Shown piece by piece: positions 1 to 10,365 of a DNA stretch of 64,000 nucleotides. Source of the stretch: Cristatella mucedo (Eukaryota > Bryozoa > Phylactolaemata > Cristatellidae). A model generated the notes under the pieces. The model had not been told where the DNA came from and searched no databases. It worked only from the letters and a program-made list of their open reading frames with translations. The position numbers and the translations under genes were made by a program. The number at the start of each line of letters is the position of its first letter. Within the stretch, counting starts at the first letter, position 1. Location of the stretch: NCBI GenBank assembly GCA_009760855.2, contig WPIO01000124.1, forward strand, positions 15,001 to 79,000, written 5' to 3'.

Positions 1-535
1 ATACCACATCTAAATTGGTCCATGCATTTGTGACATCCTGTCTTTACTGCTGTAACTCACTGCTTGCTGGTCAATCGGCCTGTGCAATCAGGCAGTGGCA
101 GCTGGTGCAAAACTTTGCAGCCACGCTTGTCGTGAGTGCGAAGAATGTACGTCACTCATCTTCTCGCCGACCTGTAATGGCTCCCGGCCAACCAATGCAT
201 CGACTCCGAGGTTCTTTTACATCCTTTTATTCTTTGGCTCCAGCCTGCCCATCAGAATTTCTCCCAAACCAGTCTAGGCATTGTACCTCCTGCTTTTCTG
301 ACGTCGAAACAAAACAGTTCTTAAATGTCTCAAACTTTAGGATGGCGTTTTCCAGCATAGTTACACTGCTGCTGCTGCCGCCGAGAGGCATTTTAAGGGC
401 TTCAGCTCTTCTCTGTCTTCCTTACGTTGCACGCAAACCTCAACTCCGTACATTGGTATTGATAGAGTTTTAGCAATTTGACGAGGGCGCTTTATCAAGT
501 GCAATATTATTATTATTATATTATTATAAGTATGG
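1..535 (+). mobile_element. CR1/L2-like LINE fragment, 3' end
   Basis: This piece carries the C-terminal part of a LINE ORF2: the motif LVHAFVTS followed by CNSLLAG and further on SLAPA, as in CR1/L2-clade reverse transcriptases. It then runs into the 3' tail ending with a GGGCGCTTTATCAAGTGC-like block and an ATT-rich run at about 507-527. The frame is damaged by changes, so it is a dead copy. The same tail recurs at 1.38, 7.76, 37.1, 42.6 and 55.0 kb. Its start lies outside the window. Confidence 0.8.
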
Positions 536-846
536 CTCGGTTGGTTCCCAATGTAATTCCGTGCGAAGTCTTAGGTTTTCGGCAAGAGTTGATGAACAGT
601 CGTTTCTAGAGGCTCCATTCTGTCCAGAAGCCTAAAGGAATTAAAATGTTGCTTGCTAATTTTAGGTGTATAGTCCAAAACTTGCATCACAATTGTTTTA
701 ACTCACACTCGGGTATCCAGTAATTAGCTGACTGACCCTACATAACTTCTCCGGTCCAGAGAGGGACTTAGGAAAAGCTGCAAATCTAGATCGCCCAAAT
801 ACTTTCGTATTTGAGTGTATATTTTAATGTGCACTGCATCTTGCAG

Positions 847-996
847 GCTTGCTTTGATGTTCGCCAAGGACCAGTTTTTTGGAATGCAATGGACGCTGCC
901 ACCAAAAAAGGTGATGAGGCTCAGACACCGACTCTGCTGTCGACGCACCCAGCACACGACAGCCGCACCGAGAATCTGCATAGGAAGCTGCCAGAG
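847..996 (+). CDS. OMA1: OMA1 penultimate exon
   Basis: A 150-bp exon, phase 0 at both ends, with acceptor TCTTGCAG and donor GAG|GTGAGT. It encodes 50 residues beginning ACFDVRQ and ending HRKLPE. The STHPAH motif is the post-catalytic block typical of M48 peptidases. An in-frame ATG at 889 is internal and need not be a start. Confidence 0.78.
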
Positions 997-3936
997 GTGA
1001 GTGGCGCTCTTGTTTTTAGCTGCTGCTTATTGCAATGGAGCTTTCCTTTGACCCACTCTGGCGTTTGTGAAATATTGCATTCGCATATGCTGTGTCGACC
1101 CTCGTTTATCGTGGTTAATCCGTTCCGAAATCTACCATGATAGGACTCTACCACAATTTCTGCCAAGTAGGTTTCTTTCTTTATAAATCGAATATTTTCG
1201 TATTTGGAGCATAGAAGGCCTGTTAATGACCCTCTAAATGCGGTTTTTAACATTATTAGAGCCCTCCGGAGATGAAATACCATCCCTTTAGTCACCATTA
1301 CACTCGTATTACCAGAAATATTAGACAAAATAAGAGAAAATAAGGCATATTAGACGTTACAGACATCGTGTTGTTTTTATAATAATAATAATAATAATAA
1401 GGCACTTGATAAAGCGCCCTCAGAGAACTCAATAGGCGCTTTACATTTGCTGCAAAAGGGGTCACACGATTGATTGGTGAGTAATATCATGCTTGATAAA
1501 CAACATGAATAACATGGTTAGGGGTGACACGCACAGGGTCAGCATGCAAGTGTGGTCAGTGGCAGCATGCACAGTGTCAGCATGCACAAGCACATAAACA
1601 ACGAATCACAGGGACCCACTAAATGCTGTCCTGAATAGGTGTTTTTAAGTTCTTTTAAAATGTGGTCAAGTCAGGGGATGTTCTGACGCAAGTCCGGAGT
1701 GAGTTCCAGGCTTTGGGAGCACACGAACTAAATGCATGGTCTCCAAAGGATTTGAGGTTTGTACAAGGTATCGGTAAACTGTTGGATTCCGAAAAGTGGG
1801 TGGTACGATGCTTGGCCTGGTGGGGGAGTAGATCTGAGAGATAGGCTGGAGCCAAAGAATGAAGTGACCTAAAAGTGAGCGACAAAATCTTGAAGTCGAT
1901 CCGTTGCTTGACTGGTAGCCAGTGCAGGTCGGCGAGAAGTGATGTGATGTGGTAACTGCTATGCTAGCGACAGACAAGCCTAGCTGTCGAGTTTTGCACC
2001 AGCTGTAATCGCTTGATTGCCCACTCGGGTAGGCCAGCAAGCAGTGAGTTACAGAAGTCAAGACGGGATTTCACAAATGCATGGACCAACTTCGACGTGG
2101 TATCCTTATCTAAACAAGCTCGAATTTTAGCAATGTTATGAAGCTAAAAGTAGGCAGTCGTGATTGTGGAGCTGATGTGGTCGTCTAACGAGAGGTCACG
2201 TTGGAACACGACACCTAGATTTCGAGCTGATTCAACAGGAGATATGCTGGCAGAGCCCATTTTGAGCGTCAGCCTTTCCCATTTTGGAATCACACTGGGT
2301 TTGCCCATAACTAGTAAGTTAGTTTTATCATGGTTTATTTTTAGAAAATTTGCTGCCATCCATGTGCGGATGTCATCAATACATGCAGCAAGTTATTATT
2401 GTACATTTAGTTGCACACACACACAGTTTTAACGCACAAACACCAAGCTATGAAAATTGTGTATTTGGTGCGATGAAGCGATTAAGATGAAGAGATGTAC
2501 AGCACAGCAAAGAAGGCAAGCGCAAAAGAAAAGGCAGGGAAAAAGCCTCAGTCACCAATGGTCTTGAATAGAACTGCTAATTGTTGTTAATTGTGGACCC
2601 GAGGGAATGCATCTTAGCCTAGGGGTAACGTGCTTGCACTTCACAACCCGTGTCTTAGATTTGAGTCCTGCAGCAATCTTTCATTACCTGATGCTGATTA
2701 CCACAAAGAGTCACTCCTGTTGTTGTGTAAACGAGGCTGTTGAATCAGCCGACCTTTACTTTGCTTGTAAGGAGGCTGAAACTGGTGCAGCAGTTCGGCT
2801 AGGTATGCGTGATCGGAATAAGAATTCTGCACTGTATCCATTGATGCAGAAGCCAGGGGCTCCTTCAGCAAAGGAGACACGGCTGAATTTCTTGGATTGT
2901 ATTACTGGCCTTGCAGCCACACTCATCACCAGCTGTTGTGACTAATGGCTTGTTTTGTTAGCCCAGCCAAAACTGAATTTAGGTAGTCTAGTATGGACAG
3001 AATCAGGGAGCTAGTAAGATCTTAAGCCAGCCAATGGGGTTTGTCCCTATTTGGACAGGGATAATACGTTATGGCTAGCTGTTTAAGAGGTTTTTCTAAT
3101 GAAACTTATTAACGTCCAACAGTTCTCAAAGAAGATGACAAAATTCCAAGCATGTGATGACGGCCCCATTATAGAACCACTTATTAGAAGGGCCAATCTC
3201 TTAGTCCTGGCGTTTGCTTAGGATGACCTGTGAGAAGAAGTATGGTCATATCATCGCTCAAAAATTGGCTGGCACCCATCTATTGCCAACTGCAAGCAGT
3301 GGTGATAGCCGTTGAGGCCCTTCTGCTGCTATGCAATTGAGGCTTTTAAATCAGTTATTAATACCCGTAAGGTTTTCAAATGGATCTGCTCTATACGATT
3401 GACCTGTATACTGTACTGTACACCACTGACAGGCCCAACAAATCGGGATTTCCAGGTAAGGCATGAGACCAGCAGCAGCCATAGCGTATCTCAATTTAAT
3501 AACTTTATTAACGATAGCTCTAAAGAAATATGCACGAATAGGCTTTGGGTGATAACGGCAAGTGACTCCACACTTCTGTGTGGCCCCCACACCAGCATAC
3601 ACTGTTATAAAAACTAGAGTACTTAGAGAGCATGCAGCCCACACCGGACTTGTTCAAGGTCGTTCACTGGTTGCTGCTGGTTATAAGTCTTTCCGAGAAA
3701 GGGCCCTAGCAATGATGCATCTCAGTTCACTATTTAGAATAGTTATTTCTATTTACCTCGCTTTTTCATGAAATTTTCTTGATGATCCAAGCACTGGCAG
3801 ATGCCCACCGACAGCCTAGAAGAGGTCATTCAATAGTGGCCAATGACTTCAAAGGCTAGCTGGAAGGGCACTTTAGTCAGTATACTTTACTTGTCGGTGC
3901 TGTACTCTCATCGATGCAACATGTTTGTCTGCATAC

Positions 3937-3983
<47 letters not shown>

Positions 3984-4029
3984 CATCTATGTGTATATAT
4001 GTTATGTAAGCATGTATATAATGTAAGTA

Positions 4030-4116
<87 letters not shown>

Positions 4117-4768
4117 TGTAAGTATATATATATATATTGAGTACGTGTATATTATGATATAATATAATACATACATACAACCTGGCACTGAGGTAACATA
4201 GCAAGCAGCTTCCTACAACACCAAATTTTTCTGAGGCTACGTTTGTTAACCCACCTAAAAGTAAATCATAATGCGCACATTAGTATGTTCCACTCCAGAC
4301 CACATTCGGTGGCATGCACGGAGTCAGTCGGGGCCCTGCCAGTTGGCCTGCTGCTGCTACTGCCTTGTCTGCTGCAAGCAAACACTATAAAAACATGCCA
4401 TTCATTTGTATAGCATCCTACGAGAACCTAATCTGTCTCATGCTACTTTTCATTTGTGGCAGGGCTCGAGCCCAAGACCTGCATAGTCAAAGGTTACCAT
4501 CCTTTCCTGAGCCAAATTAGGGCTGCAAGCCAGTTGTTCAGCATCTTCTTATGCCACGTCTAGTGAATCTTGACCAGGAGCTTTAAAGTTGTTAGATTAT
4601 TGGGCTGCTGCAATTGCGATACGTCGCATGTTTGATTTCATTTCATGCTTTGACGATCTTTAGGCTATCATGTTACGTGAGCTCTGCAGCTGTCCTCCCC
4701 TACCACCACATTCAGTGTCTGCCATGCAGAGGCCAGAGGCTCCAGCCAGTCAACAGCATCCACAGTGA
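847..4768 (+). CDS. OMA1: OMA1-like mitochondrial metallopeptidase, last two coding exons
   Basis: Partial gene, 5' end outside the window. OMA1 is a zinc metallopeptidase of family M48 in the mitochondrial inner membrane; it cleaves OPA1 and other stress substrates. Two exons (847-996 and 4664-4768) join in phase 0 and give about 84 C-terminal residues. The first has ACFDVRQGPVFW followed by LSTHPAHDSR, matching the conserved DVR..VFW and STHP.H..R blocks after the M48 catalytic helix. The second opens with AIMLRELCSCPPL, which lines up with the Cys-rich end of animal OMA1, and then a stop. The HEXXH active site must lie upstream. The 3.7 kb intron is filled with LINE, SINE and TA repeats. 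The tail after CPPL is shorter than in mammals. Identity rests on these motifs recalled from the family; no search was run. Confidence 0.78.
1380..2400 (-). mobile_element. CR1/L2-like LINE, 5'-truncated, in OMA1 intron
   Basis: Reading the minus strand, this copy runs from the end of the reverse-transcriptase domain (NHDKTNLLVMGKPS, ARNLGVVFQ and DLSLDDHIS) through the C-terminal region (SLHSLAPAYLSDLLP) to the 3' tail and an (ATT)n end at about 1381-1400. Frameshifts and substitutions make it non-functional. It is one of the longer copies in the window. Confidence 0.85.
2606..2760 (+). mobile_element. tRNA-derived SINE, family B
   Basis: A degenerate copy. The head has a box-B-like ATTTGAGTCC, and the body ends with AACGAGGCTGTTGAATCAGC, the diagnostic end of family B seen again at 18.7 and 26.7 kb. 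It lies in the OMA1 intron. Confidence 0.6.
3262..3358 (+). mobile_element. SINE family B, 3' fragment
   Basis: It matches the family B body: ATTGCCAACTGCAAGCAG, then GTGATAGCCGTTGAGGC and the CTTCTGCTGCTATGCAA block. The tRNA-like head is missing or unrecognisable. Confidence 0.55.
3940..4137. repeat. (TA)n microsatellites
   Basis: Two long AT/TA arrays (3940-3980 and about 4033-4115) and a short one (4123-4137) are separated by short GTA-containing spacers. They lie in the OMA1 intron. The open frames that seem to cross them are artefacts of the repeat. Confidence 0.97.
4664..4768 (+). CDS. OMA1: OMA1 terminal coding exon
   Basis: The acceptor is GATCTTTAG at 4663 and phase is 0. The exon encodes 34 residues starting AIMLRELCSCPPL and ends with TGA at 4766-4768. 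The REL/MCxCPPL pattern is the conserved C-terminal block of OMA1. It follows the residues of exon 847-996 with no gap in the family alignment as I recall it, so no exon is missing between them. Confidence 0.75.
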   Translation, partial: AIMLRELCSCPPLPPHSVSAMQRPEAPASQQHPQ

Positions 4769-5063
4769 GGTAAAGTGGCTGTTCTTGCCTCCACGCACAA
4801 GCGGGTGCTAAACTCTGCGCAATCATACTTGCTTGTGCAATTCTTTGCGATCTATTTATCTATATTTCTCTATTTGTCTACATATGTATATGCATTTATG
4901 TTTTTACATGGGTTTTACATACCTAAATGTTTTATATATATTGCATGAAGCGCATGTTAGGATTACTGGGTGAAAACTTTAATTGTATAATCTTTGCACC
5001 TAACCATGTTGTTGTTGCATAGGCTATTATTTGTTGCATTGCCTTGGTAACCATTGTGTTGCA

Positions 5064-5069
5064 AATAAA
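5064..5069 (+). promoter_or_regulatory. polyadenylation signal AATAAA of OMA1
   Basis: A canonical AATAAA lies about 300 nt after the OMA1 stop codon, giving a 3' UTR of roughly 320 nt. Cleavage probably falls near 5085-5095. No other AATAAA was noticed between the stop and this site. Confidence 0.6.
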
Positions 5070-5794
5070 GCAGCTGCGTTTCATTTTGCACAACTGAGTT
5101 CATTCGAGTAAACCCCACACTGTAATAGAACTTGCTGCCGGTCTGTGCAGACTATTCCGTGTGCACAATCTTTGCTCCTGTTCTAGTTGCTGAAGCCAAA
5201 GTCGTTACTGCCGTCACCAAGGACGCTACCCTGTGCACATCGAATCGTTCGTATTGAGCTTTACTGTTCGATCCCGGCAACACAGGCCCTTTTATTCCGC
5301 CACCACTGTCTAGTTCTTTCAAAGCATTCTACCACTGTCACTAGTATCTGTGTAGCTATTCACATGTGGCACGGAGTTCTTTATATCAAGGACTTCTGCA
5401 CGGACTCTTTGAGTTCAAACTCAGCACGGACTCGTTGAGTGCAAACTCAAAACTCAGTACACAAAATCTTGCTCTTGTTCTCAAGCGTTAGGCAAAAAAT
5501 TGGGGTGTAGCTGTTAAGAATAGGTTTTTATGATTTTACGTGACTAGAATTTACGTGTTTTTCTGAGAAAGCCATTGGTCATCCAGTGAATCCGGCAGCT
5601 AGTGCAGCAATCTGGTGCTTTTACTTAAAGGCATCACGTTTTTCATCTAGTGAACCGACGGTCGTGGTATCTCATTCTCACTCTTGATAAGGGTGAGAAG
5701 GCAAGATTGACTGAGCGTTCACAAAGCAGTACCAAAGTAGTTTTGTGGTTGTAACGCGGTTGAATGTGTTGTTTGTGTTCCCATTACATCATAT

Positions 5795-5932
5795 CAACCT
5801 GACTTGGCCCAGGCGTTAAGGTGCTGGCCGTTGAAAACCGAGGTCGTGGACTCGAGCCATGAATATATGTGAAGCGCCTAGATAGAGATAGAAGTTCTCT
5901 TAGGGTGCTATACGAATGAATTGAATGAATGT
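5795..5932 (+). mobile_element. tRNA-derived SINE, family A
   Basis: The head has a box-A-like TGGCCCAGGCGTTAAGG and a box-B-like GGTCGTGGACTCGAG. The tail AAGCGCCTAGATAGAGAT, then AAGTTCTCTTAGGGTGCTAT, closely resembles the LINE 3' end (AAGCGCCTAGAGAGAGATT...). It ends in (GAAT)n. The copy lies just before the LTR of the Gypsy-like element. Confidence 0.8.
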
Positions 5933-5978
5933 TTGAATCAGTCGCTTTTCGAAATCCTCTAAAGAAGGAATTTCAACT

Positions 5979-6372
5979 GACAGTGTGGACGCTTTGTGGC
6001 TGTTATACCATTTTTCTTGTTTTCTTAGTGTTGCTTTACCACTATTTTCGGCTTCACGAGTGTTATGTAGATTATCGGGGATTGTGGCTGCTTTATGATC
6101 CGTTGCCATGTATAGCCTCTTTTAACGAGGTGTGGCCCTTGATTTATGGCCCGTTGACATTTATTTCGGGTTTGGACGCTGTTATCTTGGAATATGGGTT
6201 TATGAGAAGATATGTCACAGCTTAGGGTAATTACTGCACCCGAGGCGTTCAGGGTTCAGTTCCGAGACGGAAGCCGCCGAAATCGGTCGGTATTGGGAGA
6301 GCCGGCAGTGCGAGGTTGAGGATGTATATTTCGGTATATCCTTGCAACTGAGCTTCATTTTTCCGAGCTTTA
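5979..6372 (+). repeat. 5' LTR-like repeat of the Gypsy element
   Basis: It shares an ordered series of blocks with 10366-10806: GTGTGGACG..TTGTGG, a CTTGTTT block, TTTATGAT.CGTTGCCAT, TGGCCCGT, GCTATCTTGGA.TATGG, CACC.GAGGCG, then GGTCGGT.TTGGGAG. Both copies have the same orientation. Confidence 0.65.
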
Positions 6373-6689
6373 CGCTATTTTGGCTGACCGCGAATCAGAT
6401 GACGACGAAATACATCATCGCGTTCACCTAGTTTGATGGAAGCAGGGACTACGGTGCCTGGATTGTGCGATTTGAGGTTGTCGCGTGGTGGCAGAATGTC
6501 ACAGACTTGGCGGACTTGTTGCTTTTGTTTCTTACTGGCGTTGCCTTCGTGGTGTATCGGGGACTGAGTGATGAGGACAAGGTGAAATACCTGAAAAGGT
6601 GAAAAGGGCGCCAACCGCAGCGTTAACGCCGGGACCGTTTCCGTGCGTACGACGAGCTTTCAAGTAGACAGTTTCGCGCAGGCGAGACC

Positions 6690-7035
6690 GTTGACGTATA
6701 CGCGGCGAATCTCATGGGGCTCATTTCGCTTGCGACGCCTACAGCTGAGGGCGCGGCCGCCGTTGTCAAAGCATGGCTGACGTGCGCTTTCGTCGCCGCG
6801 CTGCCAGATGCGGTTAAAACGTAGTTGAAGGCGGCTTGCAACTTATCGACGACGACTCTCCCCTCTGTAATTGAATGGGTGCGACCCCTTAATGCCGCAG
6901 ACGCTTGTCTGGTGGGTTCCGAGCGCAAGTGACGCATGGCCAACGTGACGCATGGCCGACGAGCCCCGTGTCGCGTCTAGGCGTGCCATCTGCTTCATGT
7001 GTAAAGAGCCGGGTCACGTTGACAGCAACTTTGCA
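6690..7035 (+). pseudogene. Gag remnant with zinc knuckle
   Basis: The + strand reads VVKAWLTCAFVAALPDAVK and then LKAACNLSTTTLPS, the pattern of Ty3-type capsid domains (an AWL..AF...LP block). A zinc-knuckle-like CFMCKEPGHV follows near 6990-7020; the last Cys of the CCHC motif is not visible. Stops interrupt the frame. Confidence 0.5.
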
Positions 7036-7199
7036 CACACCGCTTGAAGTGAGGCAGGTTAATCTTGTGCTTTCGTTTCGATCATCTAATCCCTTAAGAT
7101 TTCACGAGTTCGAGCGATGAAATCGCAACAGCGAGCCTAAAAACCCGAGAAAGAGGGAGCTCGAACTACGGCGTATCCCCCGGCGACATCGAAACTATC

Positions 7200-7495
7200 C
7201 CATTGTGACGGCTGTGCCTGGCGGGCGTACGGCGAAGGCTCCCGTTGACACTGACTGCTTGTGTTCCATCATCTCCCGAATGCGAACTGGCGCTGCTCTG
7301 CTTGAGTCCACCAGCGAAACCGTCATAATGACAGACGATACGAATGGAGATTTGTGCCAGTATATGTGCGGCACGGATTTCGACATTTGCGGACGACTGG
7401 TGCGTGTGTGCTGCCTCGTAGCGGACATCCTGCCCGGCTAAGATTTGCTGCTCGGCATGGACGCCGTGTGGTCTCTTGGAGGCATACGAGTCAGC
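7200..7495 (+). pseudogene. Retropepsin (protease) remnant
   Basis: It shows VDTDCLCSIIS in place of the aspartic protease DTG-C-SII motif, then GRLVRVCCLVADILPG, a stop, and DLLLGMDAVWSLGG, which is the typical end of Ty3-type proteases. The DTG to DTD change and the TAA at 7439 show it is inactive. Confidence 0.65.
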
Positions 7496-7754
7496 GCCTA
7501 CAGCAGGGACGAGAGTTTGTCGGCGAGGCGAAATGTGCAGCTGCTGCTGAGCCTCGCGAGAGTCATTAATTGCCGATGCTGACGTGTCGATCGCCGATAA
7601 GGATTTCTCTGCAACGTTTGCTGACGGTGTGTCGACTGTGTCGTGGGTTTGGAGAGAGACCGCGCACGACCTCACACAGGTGAATCAGATAGCTTTGAAT
7701 AGCATTGCTTCTTCCGCTCGAGATACATACGAGGCGGGAGCTGAAGAGTAGATA

Positions 7755-8400
7755 ATAATGATAATTATTATAATAATAATGCACTTGATAAAGCACCCTC
7801 AGAGAACTCAATCTCTCTCTAGGCGCAAAGGGAAATGGTGAGTAATATCATGCTTGGTAAATAAACAAAATGAATAACATGGTTAGGGGTGACATGCACA
7901 GGGTCAGCATGCAGTGTCAGCACGCATAAGCACATGAAGGACGAATCACAGGGACCCACTAAATGCTGTCATAAATAGGTGTGTTTTCAAGTTCTTTTTA
8001 AATGTGGTCAGGTCAGAGGATGTTTTGACGCAGGTCGGGAGGAAGTTCCAGGCTTTGGGAGCATACGAACTAAATGCACGGTCTCCAAAGGAATTCAGGT
8101 TTGTACGAGGTATTGGTAGACTGTTAGATTCCGAAAAGCGGGTGGTACGATACTTGGTCTGATGGGGTAGTATATCTGAGAGATAGGCTGGAGCCAAAGA
8201 ATGAAGTGACTTAAAAGTGAGCGACAAGACCTTGAAGTCAATTCGTTGCTTGACAGGTAGCCAGTGCAGGTCGGCGAGAAGTGGTGTAATGTGGCAACTG
8301 CCACGCTCATTACAGACAAGCCTAGCTTCGGAGTTTTGCATCAGCTGCAATCGCCTGATCGCACATGCTGGTAGGCCAGTAGGCAGTGAATTGCAGAAGA
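7755..8400 (-). mobile_element. CR1/L2-like LINE 3' fragment inside the Gypsy relic
   Basis: On the minus strand it begins at FCNSLPTGLPACA, continues with ACNERGSCHITPLL-like sequence, WLPVKQRIDFK and SLAPAYLSDILP, and ends with the standard tail and an ATT-rich end at about 7755-7782. Its frame is nearly intact, so it is one of the younger copies. It separates the protease from the RT remnant of the Gypsy element. Confidence 0.88.
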
Positions 8401-8454
8401 TACGCCTCGGCTGGCTAACAGCGTCCACCGGAGCGATCCGATCTCATTCCGAGA

Positions 8455-8682
8455 ATGGCGGTCATCCAGGCTAGTAAGGATAAAGTGAGGCCGTGATGGA
8501 TTACCGAGAGTTGAGCCAGTACATGTCTAGCCACACCATTCGGAGGGATATATGAGGGACGAAGCTACGCTCCTGGGTCACGCACTGAAGCTTAATCAAC
8601 CTGCCAAAGGCTTTTCTCCAAATACACGCTCACCCACGTTCGCCTGGGTCACCATCAAGCTGTCGAGTTCAACGGCCAGTCA
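8455..8682 (+). pseudogene. Gypsy reverse-transcriptase remnant (N-terminal half)
   Basis: It reads SKDKVRP, then (after a one-base deletion) MDYRELSQYMSSHT, KLRSW, LINLPKAFLQIHAHP and HQAVEFNGQ. These are the RT blocks upstream of the YxDD box in Ty3/Gypsy-type polyproteins. The half with YxDD is gone; a LINE piece begins right after GQ. Confidence 0.62.
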
Positions 8683-8806
8683 AATCTGCCTATTTTCAGC
8701 TTCATAACATTGCTAAAATTCGGGCTTGTTTAGATAAGGATACCACGTCCAAGTTGGTCCATGCATTCATGACATCCCGTCTCGACTTCTGCAACTTCTT
8801 CAGCAA
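8683..8806 (+). mobile_element. LINE internal fragment, opposite orientation
   Basis: The + strand reads SAYFQLHNIAKIRACLDKD and then KLVHAFMTSRLDFCN, a piece of the same LINE family lying immediately 5' (in LINE coordinates) of the fragment at 7755-8400. It has no 3' tail and stops at the same FCN position at which the minus-strand fragment starts. Confidence 0.8.
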
Positions 8807-8811
8807 CGACT

Positions 8812-8931
8812 TCAGAGTTGGAGTCGGTGCTGAAAGGCGCCAAGCTAGCGATAGCGTGGGGCCTAAGTTCGGTCGTCATCGTAACCGACTCTGAAACAGT
8901 AATCAATTGGGCGGCGTTCGCTATGCTCGGG
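8812..8931 (+). pseudogene. Gypsy RNase H remnant
   Basis: The sequence SELESVLKGAKLAIAWGL followed by VVIVTDSETVINWA matches the RNase H core (E-L-.-A-V-L-K-G and TDS-.-T-V blocks) of Ty3/Gypsy elements. It lies between the RT and integrase remnants, as expected. Confidence 0.65.
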
Positions 8932-9179
8932 CGATAAGCCGGTTCACTCTCGGGGTGGGCTTGGGGAGGCGTTAGCACGTCGGCGCCTGACCCCGCTCGA
9001 CGACACGATTTGAGGATGTGGTTTGGATGTCTCTGTTCGCCATGCTCCGTCGAACGAGCGTAAGGCGGATTGCCTGACACGCGTGCCCCAGCGGCGCTTA
9101 AAACCTAGGGCGCATTGACGAACTAGTTCGGGCACGGCTGACCGAATCCAGTGTAGCCGCCGAGGCAGCTGACGGGCGC

Positions 9180-9560
9180 GCTGACAGAACGATTGAGCTC
9201 ATTCCATGATAAGCAGCACCTCGGCATTGATCGGACTCCAAGGCTTGCTCAACTGAGCTTCCCAAAGGCCAAGATCGCCCGAAATCGAGATGGTCGAGAG
9301 GGCGGTGCGAACATGCTTTTGCTGCAGGTCTATTGACCCAGTGGAACCACAGCGGCGTTACCGTGCCGAGCAATTGGCACAGGTTGGGATGCGATGTCGC
9401 GAATTTCCGTGACGAGCCGTACTTTACAGCAGTGGACTGTGGGCCGAGTAGGTTCGAGATCGGGCGGCGGCTGCCGGACGAGGTCGCCACAGCGGTGACC
9501 GGAGAGCCGGAGCAAATATTCCCGAGAGCGGCCCGCCCCGACAGCCGTTGCTAGTAGACA
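9180..9560 (+). pseudogene. Gypsy integrase remnant
   Basis: The first part reads HDKQHLGIDRT followed by RLAQLSFPKAKIAR, the HHCC zinc-finger region. After a shift comes NWHRLGCDVANFRDEPYFTA, then VDCGPSRFEIGRRL, the integrase core start with its catalytic-Asp region. Several stops and frameshifts are present. Confidence 0.68.
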
Positions 9561-10101
9561 ACGCCGCAGTCTTCGAATCGCAGATGTTCGTACGGCTGTT
9601 GGAGGCTACGGGGCGTGACCATTCATTTTCGCCGCGCCCGTAGTCGTTAGCTGGTAACCGAGTTAGGAGTTGAATGTTAGAATCAGTTTTGTTGGAGTCC
9701 AAGACCAATCAGGCTTACCAGGACGACTGTGCTGTTTAAGTCTGAGCATATCTATATGAGTAAATTTGTGTTGATGGCATTCCATGTTTGACCGAGCAGC
9801 TGGAGCGGCGGCGGCGCGATCGTCGAGCGGCATTCTCACACGCTATGAGCAGCACGGCACCGAACTACTAGGAGCGTGGCGGAACACGGCGGAAACAGTC
9901 TTGATGCGGCCGGCCATCCGGTACCAACCTGGCTTCAGCCACGCAGCAGAGCGAGAGCGAAGCTTGAGCGCCAAGCCGCTTGCCAAGCTTCGCAAGCGCC
10001 AGCGGGAGCGAGCGTCCGGTGCGCTCGGAGGACGCGCACCTGCGGGGTCGTCGGCTGGCGGTTACTCGATTGGGCAGCTAGTGTTCGCGAAGCTTCCCCC
10101 G

Positions 10102-10121
10102 CCCCCCCCCCCCCCCCCCCC
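10102..10121. repeat. poly-C run
   Basis: Twenty consecutive C within GC-rich sequence just before the right LTR. Confidence 0.95.
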
Positions 10122-10365
10122 GGTGCGCGACGCATTGAGACAGGCGGCAGCGCCGCGAAAGCTGTGCCCAACTGGTGCCAAGCTGGGGCCAACTGGTCCA
10201 CACGGACGGTGAGGTAACTGCAGCTGCCGACGCTCGACGAGCCGAAGAGGCTAGTAGAAGTACCGATCCGATTGTACGCGTCCTAGTCGGACCGTGCAAC
10301 AGCCGGCTCGACGTAACGAGTTCGTGTTATATTGAGATGAGCGATCGGCTAGGTATAGGGAGGAC

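Noticed and set aside
3877-4188. Long frames of alternating Tyr-Ile on both strands
   Set aside because: Pure translation of TA arrays; the same applies at 21.0, 28.7 and 34.3 kb.
9784-10217. GC-rich frames reading FDRAAGAAAARSS
   Set aside because: Considered as an adducin N-terminus because of FDR, but no donor with the right phase and the exon at 23942 fits far better; probably Gypsy-related filler.
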